From Dietzia sp. JS16-p6b (GTDB taxonomy: Bacteria > Actinomycetota > Actinomycetes > Mycobacteriales > Mycobacteriaceae): a DNA stretch of 64,000 bases. A program made the translations under genes and the position numbers. This document shows positions 47,087 through 58,895 of this stretch, in pieces (position 1 is the first letter of the stretch; each line of letters starts with the position of its first letter). Where the stretch lies: positions 1,460,001 to 1,524,000 of the forward strand of contig NZ_CP024869.1 of the NCBI RefSeq assembly GCF_003052165.1, given 5' to 3'. The notes below the pieces were generated by a model that did no database searches, was not told the origin of the DNA, and was given only the letters and a program-made list of their open reading frames with translations.

Positions 47087-48578
47087 TCAGCGCGTCGGCT
47101 GGCATGAAGGGTAGGAGCCCCGCGAGGGATCCGGCGCCGAGCCCGGCTCCGGAGACTGACCCGGAGGCCGATCCCGAGCCGGGGTCCGCGTCGTCCTCCA
47201 CGGTGCACTCACCGGCGTCGGAAACGGCGGTACGCAGACCAAACCCTGCGGTGCCCGCGTCGTCGGCCCACAGGAACCGGACCCGCTCGGCGGTGCCGGT
47301 GGCGCCTCCCAGGTGGCACTCGACGGTCTCGCGGTGAGAGGCGAAGCCCTCGTTGGCGAGGTTGGGCATGCCGGCCGGCCGGGCGTAGAGGGTGCCGTCG
47401 GTGACGAACCCGGTCCCGTCGTAGGTCATCTCGACCGAGCGTCCCTCGCAGACCTCGTCGCACAGCACCCGCAGGACGCCGGACACCTCGTCGTGGTCGA
47501 GGGCCATCACGCCCGTGAACGGGGAGGGATACGTCTGCATCTCGGTCACCGCACCTTCGGCACCCAGCCGCACGAAGTGGATCTTCCCGGTCCCCTCGAC
47601 GCCCACGGCGAAGGCTCCGCCGAATGCCTCGGGGAGGTACTCGATGGCCTCGAGGCCGGCGTTCGCGCCGATCAGCCCGGTGAGTGAGGTCAGCGAGTAC
47701 TCGTCCGTGGCGCTGAGCGTGCCGGAATCGCGGCCGGCGGGCAGGACGAAGCGCAGGATCGAGGGGCGACTGGTGCTGCCGGACTCGTTGTCACGCTCGG
47801 TGGCCACGTAGATCATGCCGTCCGGACCCACGGTGACGCCTTCGGCATCGGGACGCCCCGAGCCGTCGGGGTACTTCAGGACGAAGGTGCGCGAGAGCGA
47901 GTACGTGCCGGCGACCGGATCGTAGGCCAGGACGTACAGCGTGCCGGTGCCGTTGTTCACCACGTAGGCGGTGCCGTCGGCCGCGATGTCGACGCCCGAC
48001 ATGTCGTCGTCCTCGGCGAAGGCGCCACCGAGCGCGACGGGGGTGATCGTCAGCGGGTCGAAGGGCCATGGAGACGTGATGACGGGCTGATCCTCGACTG
48101 CCGCGACGTTCCGGGCGTTGCGGGTGGGTTCACCGGTCACGGCGAACCCGCCCGTCATGTCGGGGATACGGCCCCAGGTGGTGGGCGAGTGACCCGACCA
48201 GGTGGTGGAGTCGACGATCTCACCGCCCGCGTCCCGGAGGATCACCGAATCGTTGCCGCCGAGCCCGAAGTAGTCCGGGTCCACGTCGGTGTGGACGGAC
48301 CAGTATCCACCGGACTCGATGGTGGTCCCCTCGGGGATGACGATCGGATCGTGCGTGGGGTCGTCGTCGATCAGCGTCCAGCCCGAGACATCCACGTCCT
48401 GCTCTGTGTCGAGGTTGGCCAGCTCCACCCAGTCGCCCACGGCGTCACCGTTGGACTCGACCTCGTTGATCACCACGCTGGTGGCGGGAGCGGCGGGGGC
48501 GGCGGCGGGTATCGCCAGCGCCGCGCCGGCGGCGAGAGCGACCGTGAGGACGCCTGAGCAGATGGTCCGTGAGCGCAT
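47082..48578 (-). CDS. secreted lamin-tail / beta-propeller protein
   Basis: A 498-residue exported protein. Signal peptide about 1-30 (ICSGVLTVALAAGAALAIPAAAPAAPA), then a lamin-tail (LTD) domain (VVINEVESNGDAVGDWVELANLD; VDVSGWTLIDDD; GGYWSVHTD) to about residue 130. A propeller-like region follows with repeated VDIAADGTAYVVN and VTVGPDGMIYVATER blades, as in the esterase-like phytase family. The C-terminus is Gly/Ser/Ala-rich with no sorting motif. ATG at 48578 has a GGAAAGG site. Possible extracellular phosphatase or nuclease-associated protein; activity not proven. The 263-base gap upstream (48579-48841) holds nothing recognisable. Confidence 0.75.
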   Translation of the reverse strand: MRSRTICSGVLTVALAAGAALAIPAAAPAAPATSVVINEVESNGDAVGDWVELANLDTEQDVDVSGWTLIDDDPTHDPIVIPEGTTIESGGYWSVHTDVDPDYFGLGGNDSVILRDAGGEIVDSTTWSGHSPTTWGRIPDMTGGFAVTGEPTRNARNVAAVEDQPVITSPWPFDPLTITPVALGGAFAEDDDMSGVDIAADGTAYVVNNGTGTLYVLAYDPVAGTYSLSRTFVLKYPDGSGRPDAEGVTVGPDGMIYVATERDNESGSTSRPSILRFVLPAGRDSGTLSATDEYSLTSLTGLIGANAGLEAIEYLPEAFGGAFAVGVEGTGKIHFVRLGAEGAVTEMQTYPSPFTGVMALDHDEVSGVLRVLCDEVCEGRSVEMTYDGTGFVTDGTLYARPAGMPNLANEGFASHRETVECHLGGATGTAERVRFLWADDAGTAGFGLRTAVSDAGECTVEDDADPGSGSASGSVSGAGLGAGSLAGLLPFMPADALI

Positions 48579-48841
48579 CGGGGGCCTTTCCTGGGCAATG
48601 GCTGAGTGACTGACCAGGTGACCGTAGGAGGGTCTGGTGCCGGGTCCCTGTCGGCGGGGTGGCGACCAGCTGAACAGTCGTTGTCGTCGGCTGCCGCACG
48701 ACGGCGAGTGGGCCCGGTCCGGGAGCCGGCCCGAACCGGTGCTCACCCTGAGCCTGATTCTCTTCCTGGCGGCCTAGCCCGGGGGAGCGGTGCATCCGCT
48801 TCCGACGGGGGAGCAGGAAGCGTATCGAAACCGAGGCACGG

Positions 48842-49531
48842 CTACTGCCGGGCCAGGCTCACCAGGAAGTCGATCGTTCCGGCCGGTTCCACGGCGACGA
48901 AACCGAGGCTCGGCGGCTCGACCCCGACCTCGGCCCAGGTGAGGGGGACCGCGCCGGAGGCGATCAGGGCGTCGCCCGTCCGCAGGACGGTCACCTCGGT
49001 GTGCTCACGCACGGTCGTGCCCTTGATCGTCAGCTCGACCACCATCGGGATCGATACCGTTGTGCCGTCCGACGGCACCGCAGCCAGATCCACAGGTTCG
49101 GCCACGGTGAGTGTCGCCGAGGGATGGGACCCGGTGTCGAGGATCTGGGGGGAGCGGGCCTGAACGTCGCGCTGGTCGATGTCCGTCTCGATTCCCGCCA
49201 CCTGCACGTCGAACGATGCGGACTCGAGGGTGGTCCCGGACACGACCGCCCGCCCGCTCACCTGGTCGGTGCTGCCGACGACGGTGACCGGCTCCCCCCG
49301 CAGGATCTCGTTGACCGTGTACCCGGCGGTCGTCTCGTTGGGCGCGGTCCCCGGCACCACCACCCACGTGCCCTCCAGGGTGCCGGTCGCCTCCTCGGCT
49401 CCGTCGACGGAGACGGTCGCGGCCGGCGCGTCGTCACCTCCACGCACGGCCTTGTAGAGGTAGGGCGCTGCGATCAGCGCGACGACGACGATGACGACGA
49501 CAGCGCCGATGATCCAGGGGAGTCTCCGCAT
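48842..49531 (-). CDS. YceI family protein, membrane-anchored
   Basis: A 229-residue protein with an N-terminal anchor helix (WIIGAVVVIVVVALIAAPYLYKAV) and an extracytoplasmic YceI lipocalin-like domain: GTWVVVPG, AGYTVNEIL, a TDIDQRD block, and SHPSATLTV. The family binds isoprenoid or other amphiphilic lipids. Whether the helix is cleaved is unclear. It stands alone, 82 bases from the response regulator. Confidence 0.85.
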   Translation of the reverse strand: MRRLPWIIGAVVVIVVVALIAAPYLYKAVRGGDDAPAATVSVDGAEEATGTLEGTWVVVPGTAPNETTAGYTVNEILRGEPVTVVGSTDQVSGRAVVSGTTLESASFDVQVAGIETDIDQRDVQARSPQILDTGSHPSATLTVAEPVDLAAVPSDGTTVSIPMVVELTIKGTTVREHTEVTVLRTGDALIASGAVPLTWAEVGVEPPSLGFVAVEPAGTIDFLVSLARQ

Positions 49532-49613
49532 GGGACGAGCTTAGAAACTGCGGCGAGGTGGGCGGATGAGTATCGACTGAAGATCACGCCGAGGTCAGGA
49601 CACGCAGTAGTCG

Positions 49614-50246
49614 CTACACCACCCCGAGCTCGCGGGCCCTGGCCACCGCGGCCGTCCGGGACGTCACACCGAGTTTGTCGAAGACGTGCACGAGGTGCGT
49701 CTTGACCGTCGCCTCCGACACGTGCAGGGACGTCGCGACCTGCCGATTGGTCTCGCCCGTCGCCACCGCCCGCAACACCTCCACCTCGCGATCGGTCAGC
49801 ACCGGCCGTGGGTCGCGCAGCCGGGTCATCAGAGTGGCGGCGACGGTCGGGGAGAGCGCGCTCTCCCCGGCCGCCGCGGCGCGGACGGCGGCCAGCAGCT
49901 CGTCGGGACCGGCGTCCTTGAGGAGGTACCCGCAGGCCCCGGCCTCGATCGCCCCGATGATGTCCGCATCGGTGTCGTGGCTGGTCAGGACCAAGACCTG
50001 CGGTGGTGACTCGAGTGCGCGGAGTCGCCGGGTCGCCCTGACGCCCGCGGAGGCGTCACCCGCGAAGCGCAGGTCCATGAGCACCACGTCCACGTCGCCG
50101 ATCCGCGCCCGCTCGACGGCGCCGTCAGCGGTGGGGACGTCGGCCACCACCTCGATGGCGGGGTCCGAAGCGACCAACGCGCGAAGTCCCGTCCGGACCA
50201 CCGCGTGATCGTCCGCGATCAGAACGCGCACGCTCGTCGTCGTCAT
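49614..50246 (-). CDS. NarL/LuxR-type response regulator
   Basis: A 210-residue two-component regulator. Receiver domain 1-125 with acidic pocket Asp12/Asp13, phosphorylation site Asp58 (VVLMDLRFAGD) and the GYLLKDA lysine. LuxR helix-turn-helix about 145-210 (LTDREVEVLRAVATGETNRQVATSLHVSEATVKTHLVHVFDKLGV). ATG overlaps the kinase stop (ATGA). Its likely target is the divergent exporter at 51.6 kb, via the 20-bp palindrome between them. Confidence 0.92.
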   Translation of the reverse strand: MTTTSVRVLIADDHAVVRTGLRALVASDPAIEVVADVPTADGAVERARIGDVDVVLMDLRFAGDASAGVRATRRLRALESPPQVLVLTSHDTDADIIGAIEAGACGYLLKDAGPDELLAAVRAAAAGESALSPTVAATLMTRLRDPRPVLTDREVEVLRAVATGETNRQVATSLHVSEATVKTHLVHVFDKLGVTSRTAAVARARELGVV

Positions 50247-51469
50247 GTCCCCGAGCCTCCCACCACCGTCGGGAGCACGGCGCGGATCGTGGTTCCCGCG
50301 CCGGTCTCGGAGCTCACGTCGAACTCTCCTCCCAGCCCGGACACCCGACGCGCCATCCCGTCCAGACCGAACGATGCGGTGGGCCGAGGCGCGGCGACGT
50401 CGAAACCCCGACCGTCATCGCGTACCTCGAGCGCGACAGCGGTGGATGACCCGGTCAGCGTCACCTCCACCCTCGAGGGTGAGGCGTGTGTGACCGCGTT
50501 CGCCAACGCCTCCTGCGCCACGCGGACGAGCACGGCGGCGACCTCGGGGGGTGGGTCGACCTCGAGGGAGCAGTCCGCGGTCACCTCGATCCCCGGATGC
50601 TCCGCGCGGGCCCGCTCCGCGACACGGCCCAGTGCGCCCGCGAGCGACACGCCGTCGAGCGGAGCCGGGCGTAGCGCGGCGATGAGGCGGCGGGTCTCGG
50701 TGAGGTTCTCGCCGGCCACCTCTCGCGCGAGGCGGGTCTGGTCGACGGCCGGGTGCGAGGGGTCCGCGCGCTCGACGGCGTGCAGCAACATACCGATGCT
50801 CGCGAGCCCCTGGGCGACGGTGTCGTGGATCTCGCCGGCAAGGCGGGCCCGCTCGGCTTCCCGGCCCACCTCCCGCTCCCGATGAGCCAGCTCGGAGCGG
50901 GTCCTGACCAGCTCGGCGATCACCTCGCGCCGTGCCCGGGACTCCCGGTCGAGCGCCCGGACGCCGGTGCCCAGCCCCACCGCGACGAGCGCCCCCACCG
51001 CGGGGCCCACGACCCCGGCGGGAGTGAACCCCCCGTGCATCCCCAGGGCCATCATCGCCACCGTGGCGAGTGCCGCGACCGCCGCGATCCCGGCCCACAC
51101 GGGCAGGAGGAACTGGGCCAGGAAGAACAGCGGAAACGCCAGGTAGGCGGCCTCCGGCACCCGGATCACCAGGACCGACCACAGCGCCAGCACAGCGGCG
51201 AGCCACCACAGTCTCGCGGCCCGGCCGGTCCCGTGTAGGTGGTCCCACACGGTCCCGGCCAGGTACACGGCGGTGAATCCGACCGCAGCCGCCACCGCCA
51301 CGAGGTCCGGTTCGCCGGCGGTGTCCCGGTGCGCGCTGACCAGCGTGAACGCGAGCAGGGCCGCCACGAGGGTGTGCAGGGCCACCTGCAGTTGGGTGAA
51401 GACCGCCCGGACGCCGGCCGACTCGGGAGGCAGCTCTGCGCTCGCTCGGGGGCGGGACGGGCCGGTCAC
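50243..51469 (-). CDS. NarL-type sensor histidine kinase
   Basis: A 408-residue membrane kinase. About six hydrophobic helices (25-165) form the sensor; there is no large extracytoplasmic loop, suggesting membrane-perturbation sensing. A coiled linker leads to the HisKA_3 domain with phospho-acceptor His215 (LAGEIHDTVAQGLAS) and a HATPase domain with NAVTHAS and DDGRGFDV. GTG at 51469 is preferred because an alternative ATG at 51505 lies inside the palindromic operator. Coupled to the regulator by a 4-base overlap. Confidence 0.85.
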   Translation of the reverse strand: MTGPSRPRASAELPPESAGVRAVFTQLQVALHTLVAALLAFTLVSAHRDTAGEPDLVAVAAAVGFTAVYLAGTVWDHLHGTGRAARLWWLAAVLALWSVLVIRVPEAAYLAFPLFFLAQFLLPVWAGIAAVAALATVAMMALGMHGGFTPAGVVGPAVGALVAVGLGTGVRALDRESRARREVIAELVRTRSELAHREREVGREAERARLAGEIHDTVAQGLASIGMLLHAVERADPSHPAVDQTRLAREVAGENLTETRRLIAALRPAPLDGVSLAGALGRVAERARAEHPGIEVTADCSLEVDPPPEVAAVLVRVAQEALANAVTHASPSRVEVTLTGSSTAVALEVRDDGRGFDVAAPRPTASFGLDGMARRVSGLGGEFDVSSETGAGTTIRAVLPTVVGGSGT

Positions 51470-51502
51470 CCGGTCGACGCTAGCCGTTGCCGTCGCCCCG
51501 GG

Positions 51503-51522
51503 CATCCATCGAAGGATGGATG
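51503..51522. promoter_or_regulatory. 20-bp perfect palindrome between kinase and exporter
   Basis: CATCCATC (51503-51510), GAAG spacer, GATGGATG (51515-51522): two perfect 8-base arms. Located in the divergent promoter region, about 100 bases before the exporter permease and 34 bases before the kinase start. The likely binding site of the adjacent NarL-type regulator. Confidence 0.7.
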
Positions 51523-51623
51523 CGGCGATCGACCTTCCGGGTGCGCGAGACCATCCGCTCGGGCGATTCGGGGGACCCGGCCGGCGACCAACCTGGACGC
51601 ATACCACCACGAGAGGACACCCC

Positions 51624-52682
51624 ATGTTCTTCGCACTCCGCGACCTGCGCACCGCGCGGGGCCGCTTCGCGCTCATCACGGGCGTCGTACTGCTGCTGTC
51701 CGTACTGGTCGCCGGCCTGCTCGGGCTCACCGCGGGTCTGGCGCACCAGAGTGTGTCCGCGCTGCGGGCCCTGGGCAGTGGCGACTCGACCTTCGTCCTA
51801 CCTGCCGACGAGGACGGGGCCGTGGACCTCGATCGCGCCTCCCTCACCGGCGAGCAGGTGGACCGGGTGACCGAAGCCGACCCCTCAGCCGTCCCCCTGG
51901 GCGTTGCCCGCATCCGCGTGGACGACGGGACCGAGACCGGCGCCTCGGCCGTCGCCGTGGGTCTCGGCGGCCCCGTGGGATCGTTGACGCCGCCCGCATC
52001 GGGGGAGGTCCTGACCTCTACAGGCGTCGACGACGAGGTGGGCGCCGGTGGGACCGTACTCAGGGTCGACGGCAGCGCTCTGCGCGTCACCGGAGGGGTC
52101 GGCGACCTGTGGCATTCGCACACCCCCGTCGTCGTCACCGACTTGGCCACGTGGCGCGGGCTCGCCCCGCGCGGTGGGGCGGCCACCGCCGTCGCCGTCT
52201 CATCCGAGGGGCCGGGGGCGTCCAGGGGCCCGGCGGCCCAGCCCGGTCTGACGGGGGTCGACGCCGAGGGCCTGGTGTCCTCGCTGCCCTCGCACCGCGC
52301 CGAGAACACCTCGCTGAACACCATGACGTTCATGCTGCTGGCGGTCACCGCGCTGGTCGTGGGAGCGTTCTTCGCTGTCTGGGGCCTGCAGCGCCGCCGT
52401 GACGTCGCGGTGCTCAAGGCCCTGGGTGCGTCCACCGCCGCGGTGGTGCGCGACTCCGTCGGCCAGGCGGCGATCGTCCTGGTGGTGGGCATCGGAGGCG
52501 GCGTGGGGATCGCCGCGCTGTTCGGGGTGGTGGCGCCAGGGGCGGTGCCCTACGTCGTCTCGCCCGCCACCACCGTGCTCCCCGCCCTCCTCCTGGCGGT
52601 CCTCGGGCTGGCCGGAGCCGCCGTCTCTCTGCGCCCCGTCGTCTCCGCGGACCCGTCCACCGCCCTCGGTGCGCTCCGGTGA
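51624..52682 (+). CDS. ABC exporter permease (FtsX/MacB type)
   Basis: A 352-residue paralogue of the permease at 44.5 kb: same start pattern (MFFALRDLRTARGRFALITGVVLLLSVLVAGLLGL), an extracytoplasmic domain of about 190 residues, and the FtsX helices (NTMTFMLLAVTALVVGAFFAVWGLQRRRDVAVLKALGAS). ATG at 51624 has a GAGAGGA ribosome site. The ATPase follows after 65 bases. Likely controlled by the divergent two-component system, a common layout for peptide or antibiotic defence exporters. Confidence 0.88.
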   Translation: MFFALRDLRTARGRFALITGVVLLLSVLVAGLLGLTAGLAHQSVSALRALGSGDSTFVLPADEDGAVDLDRASLTGEQVDRVTEADPSAVPLGVARIRVDDGTETGASAVAVGLGGPVGSLTPPASGEVLTSTGVDDEVGAGGTVLRVDGSALRVTGGVGDLWHSHTPVVVTDLATWRGLAPRGGAATAVAVSSEGPGASRGPAAQPGLTGVDAEGLVSSLPSHRAENTSLNTMTFMLLAVTALVVGAFFAVWGLQRRRDVAVLKALGASTAAVVRDSVGQAAIVLVVGIGGGVGIAALFGVVAPGAVPYVVSPATTVLPALLLAVLGLAGAAVSLRPVVSADPSTALGALR

Positions 52683-52747
52683 TCCGGAGTCCCCACCGCG
52701 ACGGCGCGACCTCGTCGTCACACCCTCTACCTCTCCAGGAGAACCCC

Positions 52748-53494
52748 ATGTCCCATGCCACCGTTCACGGTGCCGCTGGCCTCGACCCCACCGCGACCGC
52801 CGGGTTGCGGATGGAGGACGTCGTCCTGACCTACCCCGACGGCGACGGCCGGCTCACCGCCGTGGACCGCGTCTCGTGCGGGATCGACCGCGGCCGCAGT
52901 CTCGCGGTGACCGGGCCCTCCGGCTCGGGCAAGTCCAGTCTGCTGGCCGCCGCGGCCACGCTCACCCCGCCGGATTCCGGTCACGTGTGGTTGGCGACCC
53001 GCGACGGCGAGGTGGACCTGGCGGCGGTGAGTGCCCGCCGGGCGGCCGAGCTGCGCCGGACGGAGATCGGCATCGTCTTCCAACAGTCCAACCTGGTCGA
53101 GTCCCTCACCGCGCGCGAGCAACTCGAGGCCATGGCCTGGCTCGGGGGACGGCCGTCGCGTGCGCGCCGGACGGCGGTGCGGGTGCGAGCCGACGAACTC
53201 CTGGACAGGGTTGGCCTGGGGCCGATGGCCGATCGGTCCGTGGGAGCCCTGTCGGGAGGGCAGCGCCAGCGGGTGGCCGTCGCACGAGCGCTGGTCCACG
53301 GTCCGTCGATGCTCCTGGCGGACGAGCCGACCAGTGCGCTGGACTCGGAATCGGGCGCCGTCGTGATGGACCTGCTCCTGGCCACGGCGCGGGAGTTCGA
53401 CGTGGCGCTGATGCTGGTCACGCACGACGAGGGGGTGGCGGCGCTATGTGACGCACGCATACACCTGGTGGACGGTGCGGTCCGGTTCGGCTAG
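52748..53494 (+). CDS. ABC exporter ATP-binding protein (LolD/MacB type)
   Basis: A 248-residue ATPase, partner of the preceding permease. Walker A GPSGSGKSS, Q-loop VFQQSNLVESLTARE, signature LSGGQRQRVAVAR, Walker B MLLADEPTSALD, H-loop LVTHDE. ATG at 52748 follows a CAGGAGAA site. It converges with the arsR-type gene; the two stop codons share the CTAG at 53491-53494. Confidence 0.9.
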   Translation: MSHATVHGAAGLDPTATAGLRMEDVVLTYPDGDGRLTAVDRVSCGIDRGRSLAVTGPSGSGKSSLLAAAATLTPPDSGHVWLATRDGEVDLAAVSARRAAELRRTEIGIVFQQSNLVESLTAREQLEAMAWLGGRPSRARRTAVRVRADELLDRVGLGPMADRSVGALSGGQRQRVAVARALVHGPSMLLADEPTSALDSESGAVVMDLLLATAREFDVALMLVTHDEGVAALCDARIHLVDGAVRFG

Positions 53495-53850
53495 GTGCAA
53501 CAGTTCGGGTCGAGCGCGGCGCGCAGGGCGTCGATCGCGGACCCGCGGGCACGGTGGAACACGCTCATCCCGCGCCGCTCCGACTCGATCATCCCGGCCT
53601 CGCGGAGCCGGCCCAGGTGATGGGAGGTGGTCGACTCCGCGACGCCGGTCGCGGCGGACAGATCTCCGGTGCGGACCTCGCCGTCGTCACTGGTGAGAAG
53701 GAGCGACAGCAGTCGGATCCGGACCGGGTCGGCGAGGGCCTTGAGACGCAGCGCGATCTCCACGGCGTCCTCGTGGCCGATCGGCCCCGCCGATACGGGC
53801 GCGCAGCAGACCGGCGAGCTGACGTCGAGGAGGGGCAGGGCCTTGGGCAT
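53491..53850 (-). CDS. ArsR/SmtB-family metalloregulator
   Basis: A 119-residue winged-helix repressor (LKALADPVRIRLLSLLL; TGVAESTTSHHLGRLREAGMIESERRG). Cysteine pairs sit at the N-terminus (Cys15-Cys16 in SPVCCAP) and the C-terminus (Cys117-Cys118). Cys15/Cys16 match the positions that, as I recall, bind arsenite in Corynebacterium ArsR1, but that protein's third ligand Cys55 is Asp here, so the C-terminal pair may replace it. Divergent from the CadI/ArsI gene, with an inverted repeat between. ATG at 53850. Confidence 0.88.
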   Translation of the reverse strand: MPKALPLLDVSSPVCCAPVSAGPIGHEDAVEIALRLKALADPVRIRLLSLLLTSDDGEVRTGDLSAATGVAESTTSHHLGRLREAGMIESERRGMSVFHRARGSAIDALRAALDPNCCT

Positions 53851-53880
53851 GTCCGCGAGTCTAACCCAGCTTCTTGACGA

Positions 53881-53925
53881 ATATCGAAAAGGCTGCTTGC
53901 CTGGGCGGTGCAACAATTTCGATAT
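53881..53925. promoter_or_regulatory. inverted repeat between arsR and cadI-type genes
   Basis: ATATCGAAA (53881-53889) and its exact inverse TTTCGATAT (53917-53925) are 27 bases apart in the divergent promoter region. They probably mark two half-sites or two overlapping operators for the ArsR-type repressor. Confidence 0.6.
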
Positions 53926-53951
53926 ACATCTCAGTGGTGGAGGTTCCGACC

Positions 53952-54407
53952 ATGTCCCGTGTGCAACTCGCCCTCAACGTCGACGACGTCGACGAGGCCG
54001 TCCGGTTCTACTCGACGCTGCTGCGCGTCGAGCCAGCCAAGCGCAAGCCCGGCTACGCCAACTTCGTGGTGGAGCAGCCGCCCCTCAAGCTGGTCCTGCT
54101 CGAGAACCCGGGCCAGGGAGGCTCGCTCAACCACTTGGGCGTCGAGGTCGAGTCCAGCGAGCAGGTCCACGGCGAGATCGCGCGACTGACCGACGCCGGC
54201 CTGTTCACCGACGAGGAGATCGGCACGACCTGCTGCTTCGCCACCCAGGACAAGGTGTGGGTCACCGGCCCGGGAGGCGAGCGGTGGGAGATCTACACGG
54301 TCCTGGCCGACTCGGAGACGTTCGGGACGTCGCCGGTGGTGGGTGACACCACCAGGAACGACGACGAGGCCGGCGCCGATTCCGAGGGTGGCGCCTGCTG
54401 CGCGTGA
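53952..54407 (+). CDS. CadI/ArsI-family VOC protein
   Basis: A 151-residue vicinal-oxygen-chelate protein of the CadI/ArsI family. ArsI members cleave the C-As bond of organoarsenicals; CadI is a cadmium-induced relative. The vicinal cysteines Cys94-Cys95 (GTTCCFATQDKVWVTGP) used to bind arsenic and the putative metal ligands His61 and Glu113 are present. A disordered acidic tail ends in a second Cys pair (Cys149-Cys150). Induced by metal through the divergent ArsR-type gene, by inference. ATG at 53952 has a GGAGG site. Confidence 0.82.
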   Translation: MSRVQLALNVDDVDEAVRFYSTLLRVEPAKRKPGYANFVVEQPPLKLVLLENPGQGGSLNHLGVEVESSEQVHGEIARLTDAGLFTDEEIGTTCCFATQDKVWVTGPGGERWEIYTVLADSETFGTSPVVGDTTRNDDEAGADSEGGACCA

Positions 54408-54547
54408 GCGGCCGGAGGGTGCGCCCGACCGCGTCGACGACACCCGCGAGGGTGGCATGGCACGGGCCCGGGCCCGGGCGCACCTAGACTGGTTCGCGGC
54501 CGTCGGCCGGTTGCTCGACGTCCCGTGATCAAAGGAAAGGCCACACC

Positions 54548-57641
<3,094 letters not shown>

Positions 57642-57648
57642 TGGCGAA

Positions 57649-58895
57649 GTGACACACGGCGTCACCACGCCGGGCGGGTTCGCTCAACTGGCCCGGACCC
57701 GCGGTGTGCCCGCGGCGTTCATCCTGGTCCTGCTCGCCTTCGGCGGTTTCTCCCTGCTCCTGCCCGTGGTGCCTCTCGCTGTGCTGCGGGGAGGGGGGAG
57801 CGACCTGGTCGCCGGGGCGACCACCGGTGTGTTCATGACGGTCACCGTGCTGGTCCAGCTGCTCACCCCGAGGATCACCGCGGCGATCGGGTACCGGTGG
57901 GTGCTCGCGAGCGGGAGCGCGCTCCTCGGTCTGCCGTCGGGTCTGCTCGCCCTGTTCGACGCGCCGGTCGCGGTGCTGGCGGTCAGTGGTGTCCGGGGGC
58001 GGGCTTCGGCATGATGACGGTCGCCGGCTCCGCGCTGGTCGCGGAGCTCGCGCCACCCGGGATGCTCGGCCGAGCCACCTCGCTGATCGGCCTCGCGGTG
58101 GGCATCTCCGAGGCGATCTTCCTGCCCGTCGGGCTGTGGCTGCTGGAGGTGTTCGGTCTGGCCACGGTCGCCTGGAGCGCCACGGCCTTCGGAGTTCTCG
58201 GCCTGCTCGCCGCCGCACGACTCCCCGATGTGCACCCAGCCCCCGCGAGGCCCTCCGACCCGTCCGCGCTCGGCCGCCGGGCGATGATCGTGCTGCTCGC
58301 CGGGCCGTTCCTCGTCATGGTGGCGGTCTCCCTGCCCTACGGCGCCGCCGCGTCCTTCCTCTCACCCGCCCTGGACTCGATCGTCTCGGGGAGCGGAGCG
58401 GTCGTCGCGGGGGTCGGTCTCGGCCTCCTCGGGGTGGGCGTGATCGTCGGCCGCACCTTCGCCGGCCTCGTCTCCGATCGGCGCGGGCCCGGCGCGCTGG
58501 TCTGGCCCGGGCTCGCGTTCTCGGCGCTCGGCATGGCCGGGATCGCCGGCCTGCTCACGCTGTCGGCGAACCCGTGGTGGTTCATCGCCCCCACCGTGGT
58601 GTTCGGACTCGGGTTCGGCGCCGTGCAGAACGAGGCGCTCGTCGGGTCCTTCGAGCGGATGCCGCGCTCGCGCCTGGGGACCGCGTCCGCCTCGTGGAAC
58701 ATCTCCTTCGACGCCGGCACGGGCCTCGGATCGGTGGTCATGGGAGCGGTCGCCGGGTTCGGCTACGTGGTCCTGTTCATGGTGGCGGCGGGAATCGTCC
58801 TCGTCGTGGGCGGCCCCGCGGCGGTGGGCGCCCGGCGCACCCGGCCCGCGCGTGATCTGACCGTGCTGCATCGGGACGATAAAGTGGGGTCATGA
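57649..58895 (+). pseudogene. MFS permease inside the his cluster, frameshifted
   Basis: A 12-helix-type major facilitator protein. The first four helices (RTRGVPAAFILVLLAFGGFSLLLPVVPLAVL onward) read from GTG 57649 to LAVSGVRG, where the frame is lost in the G5 run at 57995-57999. The rest (AGFGMMTVAGSALVAELAPPGMLGRATS and further helices) continues in another frame to 58895. One more G would give an intact 415-residue permease. A permease gene just before hisH is a recurring neighbour in Corynebacterium as I recall, so the gene is probably real. Its end overlaps hisH by 4 bases. Confidence 0.85.

Noticed and set aside
48579-48841. Possible small gene in the gap between the lamin-tail protein and YceI
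   Set aside because: Open frames there are low-complexity, lack ribosome sites and show no family resemblance.
51470-51505. Histidine kinase starting at ATG 51505
   Set aside because: That ATG lies inside the perfect 20-bp palindrome that looks like the operator; the GTG at 51469 is more consistent.
54440-54475. GGGCCC-rich stretch before hisD as an attenuator or T-box
   Set aside because: It is only a short GC repeat; no specifier loop, histidine-codon leader or terminator/antiterminator pair could be recognised.
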